The notes under the pieces were generated by a model, which was not told the origin of the DNA, searched no databases, and saw only the letters and a program-made list of their open reading frames with translations. From Nocardioides sp. (lineage in GTDB: Bacteria; Actinomycetota; Actinomycetes; Propionibacteriales; Nocardioidaceae), in contig DOWL01000153.1 in the NCBI GenBank assembly GCA_003519585.1, positions 1 through 5,637 on the forward strand: DNA of 5,637 bases. Direction: 5' to 3'. The position numbers were made by a program, and so were the translations under genes. The first letter of the stretch is position 1. Every line of letters begins with the position of its first letter. Positions 1 to 5,637 of this stretch are shown here, one piece after another.

Positions 1-1
1 T

Positions 2-46
2 CCCCAGCCGCCTGCTCCCCAGCCTTCCGCGCCGCCGCCTTCCGTG
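2..46 (+). repeat. 15-base periodic repeat in the N-terminal Pro-rich tail
   Basis: Three 15-base units (2-16, 17-31, 32-46) encode the five-residue units PQPPA, PQPSA and PPPSV. The 8-mer ccccagcc recurs exactly at 2-9 and 17-24. The array probably continues to the left of the window. It encodes a disordered linker. Confidence 0.55.
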
Positions 47-1582
47 CCGCCGTGGGCCACCCCACCACCTCTGCAACAACCGGTCCCCCCGGCGGCCCCG
101 ACCTGGCAGCAGCCTCCTGCGGCGCCCGCTCCGGCACCGCGGCCAGCCGTTCCGCGGGCGCCGGTCCTCAATCCGTTCCTGGGAGTGCCGATCGGCGACT
201 ACGTCCGGGACGGTGCCGCGCTGGTGTGCCTGTTCGCGGTTCTTGGCAAGCCGTGGGACATCGACGGCGACGGCACCGACCACTGGTGGGTCATCCTCTC
301 CGCCCTCGTCGCGATCTGCTCGCTCGCGGTGCCCTACGTCGCCGCCTCGCGCGCACTCCCCGCTCTGGGACGGGACCAGTCCCAGCTCCTCAAGTTCGCG
401 CTCACCGCGCCGCTGCTGATCAGCGTGCTGGCCGCGGTTGTCAACGAGCTCGTGCACGCCACCGACTACTTCGAGGGTGGCCTCGGCGCCGGCGTGGCGC
501 TGGCCACCGCCGGTGCGCTGTTCGCCGTACAACCCCGCGCAGCCGACGAGGATCTGGCGCATCGTGACGATCGGCGCTGGTGGGCCGCGACCACGTCCCT
601 CGCTGTGGTCGCGGTGGCCCTGTCGATCGCGACGTTCGCCGCCTTCGTCCTGCGCGATCTCACGGGCGACACGCTGCTCTTCGACGAGCCGGTCGCCTTC
701 ATGTCGCTTGTGGTCTCACCGCTGCTGACCTTGGTCGTCGTCTACGGCGGTGCGCTGCTCGGGCTCCTGGCTCGGCAGTTCCAGGGGGTCTTGGTCTTCG
801 CGGTCGTGACTCTCACCGCCGCCGGGGTGGCACTCCTGACCGGCGACGATCCGACGTCGCTGTTCCGCGCCTACCTCAGCCTGCGAGAGGTCGGCCCGGT
901 CGAGCACTGGGACTCGATCATCGGCGGGGTCTTCCTCCTCTCGGGGGCCGGGGCGCTGGCCGTGTCGCGACCGGCGCTGCGCACGGCCTCGGCGGGCGTC
1001 AACTCCGTGCATGCATTCCTGCTCACCGCTCGGCTGGCACTCGGCTTGGTCGGGATCGGCGGGTTCCTGGTCCCGATCAGCTACGTCCTCGGGCTTGTCG
1101 CCGCCGACATCTATCCCGCTGCGGTCATCGTCGCCGTCGTGCTGTGGGTGGCCCTTGCGGTCCTCGCGCTGGTCGCGGTCAGCCTGCTCAGTGGCGCGAC
1201 CCTCAACAGACTGGCGGTGGTGGTCTTGGCCGCGGCCATCCCGGTGATCGGCATCGTGCTGGTCGCGGTGGTGCGCAGCTCCGACGGCTTCGCGCGGGTC
1301 GCCGGGACGCTTTCCCTCGACACGGTGGCGACCGTACTCCTGTTCACGCTCCCGCTCCTGGCGGTGGGCGCGCTCACGGCGCCGGCCGCCGTACGCCGTA
1401 CTTACGGTCCGCTCCTGCCCGAACGCGCGCCTGTGCAGCCCGCCCAGCAGTGGCCGGCCCAGCAGTGGCCGGCCCAGGAGTGGTCGGCCCAGCAACCGGG
1501 TCAGCAGTGGGTGGCCCAGCCGCCGACCCAGCCGCCGACCCAGCCGCCGGGCCCACCTACGGCGCCGCCCTCGGGGGAGTGA
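2..1582 (+). CDS. Polytopic membrane protein of unknown function with Pro/Gln-rich tails (5' end outside window)
   Basis: I do not recognise a named family. The frame is open from base 2 with the same Pro/Gln-rich composition before and after the first possible start (GTG at 44). That GTG has no ribosome binding site, so the true start is probably upstream. Numbering from the GTG, residues 1-45 are a Pro/Ala/Gln tail. Hydrophobic segments lie near 57-68 (short), 82-102, 115-136, 145-163, 180-203, 217-241, 247-266, 290-307, 324-351, 357-383, 387-410 and 427-449, so about 11-12 membrane helices. Residues 455-512 are a low-complexity Gln/Trp/Pro tail with repeats. No transporter, kinase or glycosyltransferase motif is visible. 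By analogy with the next gene, the missing N terminus could carry zinc ribbons ahead of the Pro-rich linker; this is inference. It ends 7 bases before the next start, so the two are probably co-transcribed. The membrane assignment is firm; the function is unknown. Confidence 0.85.
   Translation, partial: PQPPAPQPSAPPPSVPPWATPPPLQQPVPPAAPTWQQPPAAPAPAPRPAVPRAPVLNPFLGVPIGDYVRDGAALVCLFAVLGKPWDIDGDGTDHWWVILSALVAICSLAVPYVAASRALPALGRDQSQLLKFALTAPLLISVLAAVVNELVHATDYFEGGLGAGVALATAGALFAVQPRAADEDLAHRDDRRWWAATTSLAVVAVALSIATFAAFVLRDLTGDTLLFDEPVAFMSLVVSPLLTLVVVYGGALLGLLARQFQGVLVFAVVTLTAAGVALLTGDDPTSLFRAYLSLREVGPVEHWDSIIGGVFLLSGAGALAVSRPALRTASAGVNSVHAFLLTARLALGLVGIGGFLVPISYVLGLVAADIYPAAVIVAVVLWVALAVLALVAVSLLSGATLNRLAVVVLAAAIPVIGIVLVAVVRSSDGFARVAGTLSLDTVATVLLFTLPLLAVGALTAPAAVRRTYGPLLPERAPVQPAQQWPAQQWPAQEWSAQQPGQQWVAQPPTQPPTQPPGPPTAPPSGE
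1442..1549 (+). repeat. Tandem in-frame repeats in the C-terminal tail (15-base then 12-base units)
   Basis: Two identical 15-base units (1442-1456 and 1457-1471, gcccagcagtggccg) are followed by two decaying copies (1472-1486, 1487-1501), coding AQQWP, AQQWP, AQEWS and AQQPG. After a short bridge (QQWVA) a second array has 12-base units at 1517-1528 and 1529-1540 plus a partial copy at 1541-1549, coding QPPT repeats. Unit lengths are multiples of three, so copy-number change would keep the frame. Confidence 0.85.
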
Positions 1583-1587
1583 GGAGG
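1581..1587 (+). promoter_or_regulatory. Ribosome binding site of the zinc-ribbon protein gene
   Basis: GAGGAGG is a near-perfect Shine-Dalgarno sequence. It overlaps the TGA stop of the upstream gene (1580-1582) and ends 2 bases before the ATG at 1590. The spacing is shorter than usual, but no other start fits, because the first zinc-ribbon cysteine is residue 9. The overlap with the upstream stop suggests translational coupling. Confidence 0.75.
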
Positions 1588-1589
1588 CG

Positions 1590-2663
1590 ATGAACGCCGA
1601 GGCGCGGACTCACTGTCCCAACTGCGGACACGAGGAGTTCTCCGCGAACCGCTTCTGCACCGAGTGTGGTGGAGCGCTGCCGGCCGTGCCCGCGCCGGCC
1701 GCGCGCTGCTCGGGCTGCGCTCAACCGCTGGCGTCGGGGCTGCGGTTCTGCACGAACTGCGGGACGCCGGTCGAGGCGCCCCCCACGGCGATGCCACCGC
1801 CCCCCGCGCTACCAGCCACCGCCGCGCCGCCGGGCACCGCGTCGCCCCAGGTTGCTCCGCAGGCCCACTACCCGCCGGGGTTGCCCGCGCAGCCCGGCCC
1901 GCACCCGGGGGCGCGTCGACGCCGCGCATGGCCGTGGGTCCTGGTGGCCGCACTGGTCCTGGTGCTCGTCGCCGGCGGTGGGACCGCGTGGTTCCTCCAT
2001 CGCGACGACTCCGACGCGACGGCCGGCGTCGCCCAGGATCGCGCGGACGAAGGGACCGACGCAGACTCGCCGGGCCAGAACGACGAGGCCGACGACGAGG
2101 CCGACAACGAGGTGGCCTCCGCGGCGCCCTCCGAGAGCCCCGGCCCGTCGGGCTCCGGGGAGCCTGCCCCTCCCGCAACCTCATCGGCATCCCCGACGCC
2201 GAGCGGCACGACCTGCTGGGACGGCACGGCCACCGCCGATGTCGACCAGTGCTCGCGCCCGCAGGGTGTGGCCGGGCTCGCCTACGTCTTCCCGAACCTC
2301 TCGTCGCAGAACTGCAAGGACATCACCGGAAGCGGCGACGCCGTCGGTCGCAAGGTGCTGATGCAGTGCTTCGTGAGCTTGCCCGACGGCACCCCGGTCA
2401 AGATCAACTACTCACAGTGGACCTACGTCGCTGCGGCTCGGGAGCACTACACGGGCAAGGGCATGACGGAGGCCGACGGCGGCAGCCTCTACACCTTCGA
2501 CGGGGTCGCCCGGGACGGTCAGCCCAACCACGCCTGGGTCTACCGCAAGGAGCCGTTCAGCGCCTCGCTCTACGCGCCGGACCAGGCGGCGCTGGACGAG
2601 GCCGTGGCCACGCTGATCAACGCTCGTCCGGCCGATCAGGTGCGCGGGCAGCAGGCCCAGTAG
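1590..2663 (+). CDS. Zinc-ribbon, single-pass membrane protein with cysteine-containing outer domain, function unknown
   Basis: This is a 357-residue protein starting at ATG behind GAGGAGG. Two CxxC...CxxC zinc ribbons are visible: C9/C12/C23/C26 and C40/C43/C54/C57. A Pro/Ala-rich linker follows (61-108), then a basic RRRR cluster (109-112) and one hydrophobic helix (about 114-135). By the positive-inside rule the ribbons should be cytoplasmic and the C terminus outside. Residues 139-175 are strongly acidic (Asp/Glu) and 176-206 are a Ser/Pro/Gly stalk. The outer domain (207-350) contains C209, C221, C242 and C260, an even number that could form two disulfides, with WDG near the first cysteine and YVFPN at 232-236. 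Zinc ribbons joined to a membrane anchor and an outer domain are common in actinobacteria, mostly without known function. No enzymatic motif is seen. It may sense or bind something outside and relay to cytoplasmic partners, possibly with the upstream polytopic protein; this is inference from adjacency. Confidence 0.9.
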   Translation: MNAEARTHCPNCGHEEFSANRFCTECGGALPAVPAPAARCSGCAQPLASGLRFCTNCGTPVEAPPTAMPPPPALPATAAPPGTASPQVAPQAHYPPGLPAQPGPHPGARRRRAWPWVLVAALVLVLVAGGGTAWFLHRDDSDATAGVAQDRADEGTDADSPGQNDEADDEADNEVASAAPSESPGPSGSGEPAPPATSSASPTPSGTTCWDGTATADVDQCSRPQGVAGLAYVFPNLSSQNCKDITGSGDAVGRKVLMQCFVSLPDGTPVKINYSQWTYVAAAREHYTGKGMTEADGGSLYTFDGVARDGQPNHAWVYRKEPFSASLYAPDQAALDEAVATLINARPADQVRGQQAQ

Positions 2664-2672
2664 ATTGGGCTC
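2661..2672 (+). promoter_or_regulatory. Candidate -10 box for a leaderless purL transcript
   Basis: TAGATT at 2661-2666 fits the actinobacterial TAnnnT -10 pattern and begins with the TAG stop codon of the preceding gene. Six bases (2667-2672) separate it from the GTG start at 2673, the usual distance from a -10 box to +1. No Shine-Dalgarno sequence precedes the GTG, which fits a leaderless mRNA. No clear -35 hexamer is seen around 2636-2644. Start mapping is lacking, so this is a sequence-based inference. Confidence 0.6.
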
Positions 2673-4967
2673 GTGCCCGAGGCCTCCGCCCCGACCCTTC
2701 CCACTCTCGACACCGTCAGCGTCGCCGCCGAGGACCCGCATCGCGAGCAGCCGTGGGCCGACCTCGGCCTCAAGGCCGACGAGTACGCCCGGATCCGCGA
2801 GATCCTCGGCCGCCGCCCGACCAGCTCCGAGCTCGCGATGTACAGCGTCATGTGGTCCGAGCACTGCTCCTACAAGAGCTCGAAGGTCCACCTCAAGCAG
2901 TTCTCCGAGATCCCTCAGGAGACGCCGGTCGGCAAGATGCTCGCCGGCATCGGCGAGAACGCCGGCGTCATCGACATCGGTCAGGGCTACGCCGTCACCT
3001 TCAAGGTCGAGTCGCACAACCACCCGTCGTACGTCGAGCCCTACCAGGGCGCCGCGACCGGCGTCGGGGGCATCGTCCGCGACATCCTCGCGATGGGTGC
3101 TCGCCCGGTCGCGGTGATGGACCCGCTCCGGTTCGGGCCGCTCGACGCCGACGACACCCACCGGGTGCTGCCCGGCATCGTGGCCGGGGTCGGCGGGTAC
3201 GGCAACTGCCTGGGCCTGCCCAACATCGGCGGCGAGGCGGTCTTCGACGAGACCTACCTCGGCAACCCGCTGGTCAACGCGCTCTGCGTCGGCGTGCTCC
3301 GGCACGAGGACCTACACCTCGCCAAGGCCAGCGGCGTCGGCAACCAGGTGATCCTGTACGGCGCCAAGACCGGCGGCGACGGAATCGGCGGTGTCTCGGT
3401 CCTGGCGAGCGAGACCTTCGATGAGACCGGGCCGGCGAAGCGGCCCAGCGTCCAGGTCGGCGACCCGTTCATGGAGAAGCTGCTCATCGAGTGCACCCTC
3501 GAGCTGTTCGCGGCGGGGCTGGTCAGTGGCATCCAGGATCTCGGTGGCGCCGGCCTGTCATGTGCCACCTCCGAGCTCGCGAGTGCCGGCGACGGAGGGA
3601 TGCACGTCGAGCTCGACCGGGTGCCGCTGCGCGACTCGACGCTCGCGCCGGAAGAGATCCTGATGAGCGAGTCCCAGGAACGGATGATGGCGGTCGTCGC
3701 GCCCGGCGACGTCGCGGCGTTCCTCGCGATCTGCGCGAAGTGGGAGGTCGACGCGACCGTGATCGGCGAGGTGACCGACACCGGCCGCCTGCAGATCGAC
3801 TGGCACGGGGAGCGCGTGGTCGACGTACCTCCGCGCAGCGTCGCCCACGACGGGCCGACGTACCACCGTCCGTTCGCGCGCCCCGAGGGTCAGGACGCCC
3901 TGCAGGCCGACCGCGCCGAGAGCCTGCCGCGGGCGGCCTCGGCCGAGGAGCTGCGCGCCACGCTGCTGCGGCTCGCTGGCAGCCCGAACCTGTGCGACAA
4001 GTCGTGGATCACCGATCAGTACGACCGCTACGTGCGCGGCAACACCGTGCTGGCCCAACCCTCCGACAGCGGCATGGTCCGCGTCGACGAGGAGACCGGG
4101 CTCGGGGTGGCGGTGGCGACCGACTGCAACGGCCGGTTCGCCGCGCTCGACCCGTACGCCGGCGCGCAGCTCGCGCTGGCCGAGGCCTACCGCAACGTCG
4201 CCACCGGCGGGGCGACGCCGTTGGCGATCTCCGACTGCCTCAACTTCGGCTCCCCCGAGGACCCGAGCGTGATGTGGCAGTTCGCGGAGGCCTGCCGCGG
4301 CCTCAAGGACGCCTGCGTCGAGCTGGGCATCCCGGTCACCGGCGGCAACGTCAGCCTCTACAACCAGACCGGCGAGACGGCGATCCTGCCGACCCCCGTC
4401 GTGGCGGTCCTCGGCGTGATAGACGACGTCGAGCGTCGTACGCCGACCGGTTTCGTCGCGTCCGGCGAGACCGTGCTGTTGCTCGGAGAGACCCGCGAGG
4501 AGCTGTCCGGGTCGGAGTGGGCCCACGTGGTGCACGGGCATCTCGGCGGGATGCCCCCGGTGGTCGACCTGGCCGCGGAGCGGGCCCTGGCGGAGCTGCT
4601 GCGCGAGGCCGGGGCGCTCGGACGGGGTTTGGTCACCTCGGCCCACGACCTCTCGGACGGCGGGCTCGCGCAGGCGTTGGTCGAGTCGGTGCTGCGTAAC
4701 TCGGTCGGCGCCACGGTCTCGGTCGAGGGCGATCCGTTCGTCGCGCTGTTCTCCGAGTCGGCCGGCCGGGTGCTCGTGACGGTGCCGACCTCCGACGTCA
4801 TGCGGCTCACCGACCTGGCAGCGCGCCACGGCGTACCGATCACCGCACTCGGCACCACAGGCGGCTCGTCCCTCGCGGTCGCGGGCCAGACCGGCCGGTT
4901 CGAGGTGGACCTCGACCTGCTCCGCGACACCTGGACCCGCACGCTCCCGGCCGCCTTCGGTGCCTGA
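2673..4967 (+). CDS. purL: Phosphoribosylformylglycinamidine synthase subunit PurL (FGAM synthase II)
   Basis: PurL converts FGAR, ATP and ammonia to FGAM, the fourth step of de novo IMP synthesis. It is cytoplasmic and receives ammonia from the glutaminase PurQ, with PurS bridging; neither gene is in the window. At 764 residues it is the short PurL form, not the ~1300-residue PurL with a fused glutaminase. The first AIRS-like half shows [10 protein letters not shown] (62-71, with the conserved His64), [10 protein letters not shown] (110-119), [11 protein letters not shown] (123-133), PNIGGE (183-188), GGDGIGG (234-240), QDLGGAGL (288-295) and ESQERM (333-338). The second half shows TGGNVSLYN (556-564) and HDLSDGGL (658-665). 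All expected blocks are present and the frame is intact. The GTG at 2673 is the only usable start before the conserved EQPWADLGL stretch (25-33). It lies 9 bases after the upstream stop with no ribosome binding site, but with a -10-like box. Its 3' end overlaps arfB by 8 bases. Confidence 0.97.
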   Translation: MPEASAPTLPTLDTVSVAAEDPHREQPWADLGLKADEYARIREILGRRPTSSELAMYSVMWSEHCSYKSSKVHLKQFSEIPQETPVGKMLAGIGENAGVIDIGQGYAVTFKVESHNHPSYVEPYQGAATGVGGIVRDILAMGARPVAVMDPLRFGPLDADDTHRVLPGIVAGVGGYGNCLGLPNIGGEAVFDETYLGNPLVNALCVGVLRHEDLHLAKASGVGNQVILYGAKTGGDGIGGVSVLASETFDETGPAKRPSVQVGDPFMEKLLIECTLELFAAGLVSGIQDLGGAGLSCATSELASAGDGGMHVELDRVPLRDSTLAPEEILMSESQERMMAVVAPGDVAAFLAICAKWEVDATVIGEVTDTGRLQIDWHGERVVDVPPRSVAHDGPTYHRPFARPEGQDALQADRAESLPRAASAEELRATLLRLAGSPNLCDKSWITDQYDRYVRGNTVLAQPSDSGMVRVDEETGLGVAVATDCNGRFAALDPYAGAQLALAEAYRNVATGGATPLAISDCLNFGSPEDPSVMWQFAEACRGLKDACVELGIPVTGGNVSLYNQTGETAILPTPVVAVLGVIDDVERRTPTGFVASGETVLLLGETREELSGSEWAHVVHGHLGGMPPVVDLAAERALAELLREAGALGRGLVTSAHDLSDGGLAQALVESVLRNSVGATVSVEGDPFVALFSESAGRVLVTVPTSDVMRLTDLAARHGVPITALGTTGGSSLAVAGQTGRFEVDLDLLRDTWTRTLPAAFGA

Positions 4968-5373
4968 CCTGGAGGTCACCGACGGCTGGACGATCCCGGC
5001 CGGTGAGCTCGCGGAGCGGTTCTCGCGCTCCTCGGGGCCAGGCGGCCAGGGCGTGAACACGACCGACTCGCGGGTCGAGCTGTCGTACGACGTCACGCGG
5101 GCGCCGGCCAGGCTGCGAGCGCGGCTGATGGACAGGTTGGCCGGGCGCCTGGTGGACGGCGTACTCACTGTCGCGGCCAGCGAGCACCGCGCCCAGCTCG
5201 ACAACCGCCGGGAGGCACGCGAGCGGCTCGCCGAGGTGCTACGCCGCGCCGCCGCACCCCCACCCCGCAAGCGCAAGCCCACCCGCCCGACCCGGGGCTC
5301 CCAGGAACGCCGCCTCGCCGACAAGAAGCGCCGCGGTGAGACCAAGCGCGGCCGCCAAGGCAACTTCGACTGA
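4960..5373 (+). CDS. arfB: Peptidyl-tRNA hydrolase ArfB (ribosome rescue factor, YaeJ type)
   Basis: ArfB enters the A site of ribosomes stalled on mRNAs lacking a stop codon and hydrolyses the peptidyl-tRNA. The 137-residue product has the family's release-factor-like catalytic domain: TIPAGEL (11-17), then [13 protein letters not shown] (21-33) with the catalytic GGQ at 28-30. It also has the basic C-terminal tail that enters the mRNA channel: [21 protein letters not shown] (103-123), matching the [20 protein letters not shown]-type tail of E. coli YaeJ. Length fits the family (about 140), and the tail separates it from RF1/RF2 and from truncated release-factor homologues. The GTG start at 4960 overlaps the purL stop (8-base overlap), and no good Shine-Dalgarno sequence is seen upstream. 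Translation is therefore probably coupled to purL. The functional link with purine synthesis is not obvious; the pairing may be only positional. Confidence 0.94.
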   Translation: MPDLEVTDGWTIPAGELAERFSRSSGPGGQGVNTTDSRVELSYDVTRAPARLRARLMDRLAGRLVDGVLTVAASEHRAQLDNRREARERLAEVLRRAAAPPPRKRKPTRPTRGSQERRLADKKRRGETKRGRQGNFD

Positions 5374-5376
5374 CTC

Positions 5377-5399
5377 TGTGGACAATCCCCTGTGGACAG
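5377..5399 (-). promoter_or_regulatory. Pair of DnaA-box-like 9-mers
   Basis: On the minus strand, 5377-5385 reads TTGTCCACA, which matches the preferred DnaA box of high-GC actinomycetes. Bases 5391-5399 read CTGTCCACA, one base off. They have the same orientation, separated by 5 bases, 4 bases after the arfB stop. A weaker third match (GGCTCCACA) lies at 5412-5420. Two or three boxes without dnaA or dnaN nearby do not make an origin. They could be a minor DnaA-binding or titration site, or chance. Function is inferred only. Confidence 0.4.
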
Positions 5400-5429
5400 C
5401 AACTGGACGTTTGTGGAGCCATTGGATGC

Positions 5430-5466
5430 CGACCCGTCGTTACTCATGACGAGTAACGACGGGTCG
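5430..5466. repeat. Perfect inverted repeat, copy 1 (15-16-base arms, 5-base centre)
   Basis: The left arm gacccgtcgttactc (5431-5445) is the exact reverse complement of 5451-5465, around the centre ATGAC. One more C:G pair (5430/5466) extends the arm to 16. No run of T follows on either strand, so it is not a standard intrinsic terminator. It lies 57 bases after the arfB stop and 108 bases before the next start. Confidence 0.9.
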
Positions 5467-5534
5467 CCGCGAAATTGACGGTGACCCGTCGCTACTCGTG
5501 ACGAGTAACGACGGGTCGGCGTCGAATTGATGCT
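5431..5534. repeat. Two head-to-tail copies of a 52-base palindrome-containing unit
   Basis: Unit 1 is 5431-5482 and unit 2 is 5483-5534; by hand alignment they share 44 of 52 bases. The 35-base palindromic part differs at only 2 positions (5440/5492 and 5446/5498). The 17-base tail differs at 6, though it keeps a shared AATTGA core. The palindrome is therefore better conserved than the tail. This is the main content of the intergenic region between arfB and the next gene. It could be a dispersed repeat, a double operator or a pair of structured RNA ends. Confidence 0.85.
5483..5517. repeat. Near-perfect inverted repeat, copy 2 (15-base arms, 5-base centre)
   Basis: The arms 5483-5497 and 5503-5517 are complementary at 14 of 15 positions around the centre GTGAC. 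The single mismatch is C5492 against A5508. In minus-strand RNA the same pair would be a G-U wobble. The right arm is identical to that of copy 1. No T-run follows. Confidence 0.9.
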
Positions 5535-5561
5535 GCAGGTGCGCAGTAGCGCCGACTGGGC

Positions 5562-5569
5562 GAGGGTGG
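5562..5569 (+). promoter_or_regulatory. Ribosome binding site of the right-edge gene
   Basis: GAGGGTGG lies 4 bases before the ATG at 5574 (about 7 from the GAGGG core). It is purine-rich and well placed, and it supports this ATG as a real start. Confidence 0.6.
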
Positions 5570-5573
5570 ACCC

Positions 5574-5637
5574 ATGCGCTCTCGTCGATTCCTCACCCAT
5601 CTGCACACCCATCTGCGCCGCAACCTCGTCGCCTACC
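5574..5637 (+). CDS. N terminus of a probable exported protein (cut by window end)
   Basis: Only 21 codons are present: MRSRRFLTHLHTHLRRNLVAY, still open at the window end. A ribosome binding site precedes the ATG. The basic start followed by LRRNLVAY resembles the beginning of many actinobacterial secreted or surface proteins, in which this stretch leads into a hydrophobic segment ending in a signal-peptide-like GGTxYA. That comparison is from memory, and the hydrophobic part lies outside the window. A 10-base direct repeat (5595-5604 and 5607-5616) encodes the duplicated THL. The palindrome pair lies just upstream and could control this gene. The mature protein is unknown. Confidence 0.55.
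   Translation, partial: MRSRRFLTHLHTHLRRNLVAY

Noticed and set aside
44..46. GTG as the true start of the first gene
   Set aside because: No ribosome binding site precedes it, and the five-residue Pro-rich repeat runs through it from the window edge, so it is probably an internal valine.
1664..3424. A 586-codon plus-strand frame overlapping the zinc-ribbon gene and purL
   Set aside because: The Arg/Gly/Pro-rich translation is typical of an out-of-frame reading of GC-rich genes, and it conflicts with two supported proteins.
5431..5517. CRISPR array with two repeats
   Set aside because: The spacer is only 17 bases and resembles the flank of the second copy, there are only two copies, and no cas genes are present.
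5431..5517. Rho-independent terminators for arfB
   Set aside because: The stems are strong, but neither is followed by a T-run on either strand. A terminator without a T-run cannot be excluded, so I list them as repeats.
5374..5534. Replication origin
   Set aside because: There are only two good DnaA boxes, no AT-rich unwinding region and no dnaA, dnaN or rpmH genes nearby.
5475..5555. Promoter for the right-edge gene using TTGACG (5475-5480) or TTGATG (5527-5532) as -35
   Set aside because: No TAnnnT-like -10 box lies at a suitable 16-19-base spacing from either hexamer.
3558..5612. A 684-codon open frame on the minus strand across purL, arfB and the palindromes
   Set aside because: It lies antisense to two clearly recognised genes, its translation is Arg/Gly/Ala-rich low complexity without motifs, and such long shadow frames are normal at this GC content.

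Overview
The window is a very GC-rich stretch (roughly 70% by eye) with strong G/C at third codon positions, several GTG starts and actinobacterial-type proteins. The layout and protein flavour suggest a high-GC actinomycete, possibly of the Nocardioides kind. That genus-level guess is inference from style, not from a marker gene. All genes run on the + strand and are packed tightly, apart from one ~200-base intergenic region near the right end.

Left part (1-2663): two membrane proteins of unknown function. The first (open at the left window edge, ends 1582) is a polytopic membrane protein with about 11-12 hydrophobic segments between low-complexity Pro/Gln tails. The second (1590-2663) starts 7 bases after it behind a strong ribosome binding site. 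It has two cytoplasmic zinc ribbons, one membrane helix, an acidic/Pro-Ser stalk and a cysteine-containing outer domain. They are probably co-translated and may act together, but nothing in the window assigns a job.

Middle part (2661-5373): purL, encoding the large ATP-dependent subunit of FGAM synthase (de novo purine synthesis), followed by arfB, a GGQ-type peptidyl-tRNA hydrolase that rescues stalled ribosomes. The two overlap by 8 bases. purL seems to have its own promoter. A TAnnnT-type -10 box that includes the stop codon of the previous gene lies 6 bases before the GTG start, which fits a leaderless mRNA.

Right part (5374-5637): an intergenic region with two DnaA-box-like 9-mers, then two head-to-tail copies of a ~52-base unit. 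Each unit is built around a long palindrome with 15-base arms and a 5-base centre. After this comes a ribosome binding site and the first 21 codons of a gene cut by the window end. Its N terminus resembles the start of actinobacterial exported proteins. The duplicated palindrome is the least explained structure in the window.
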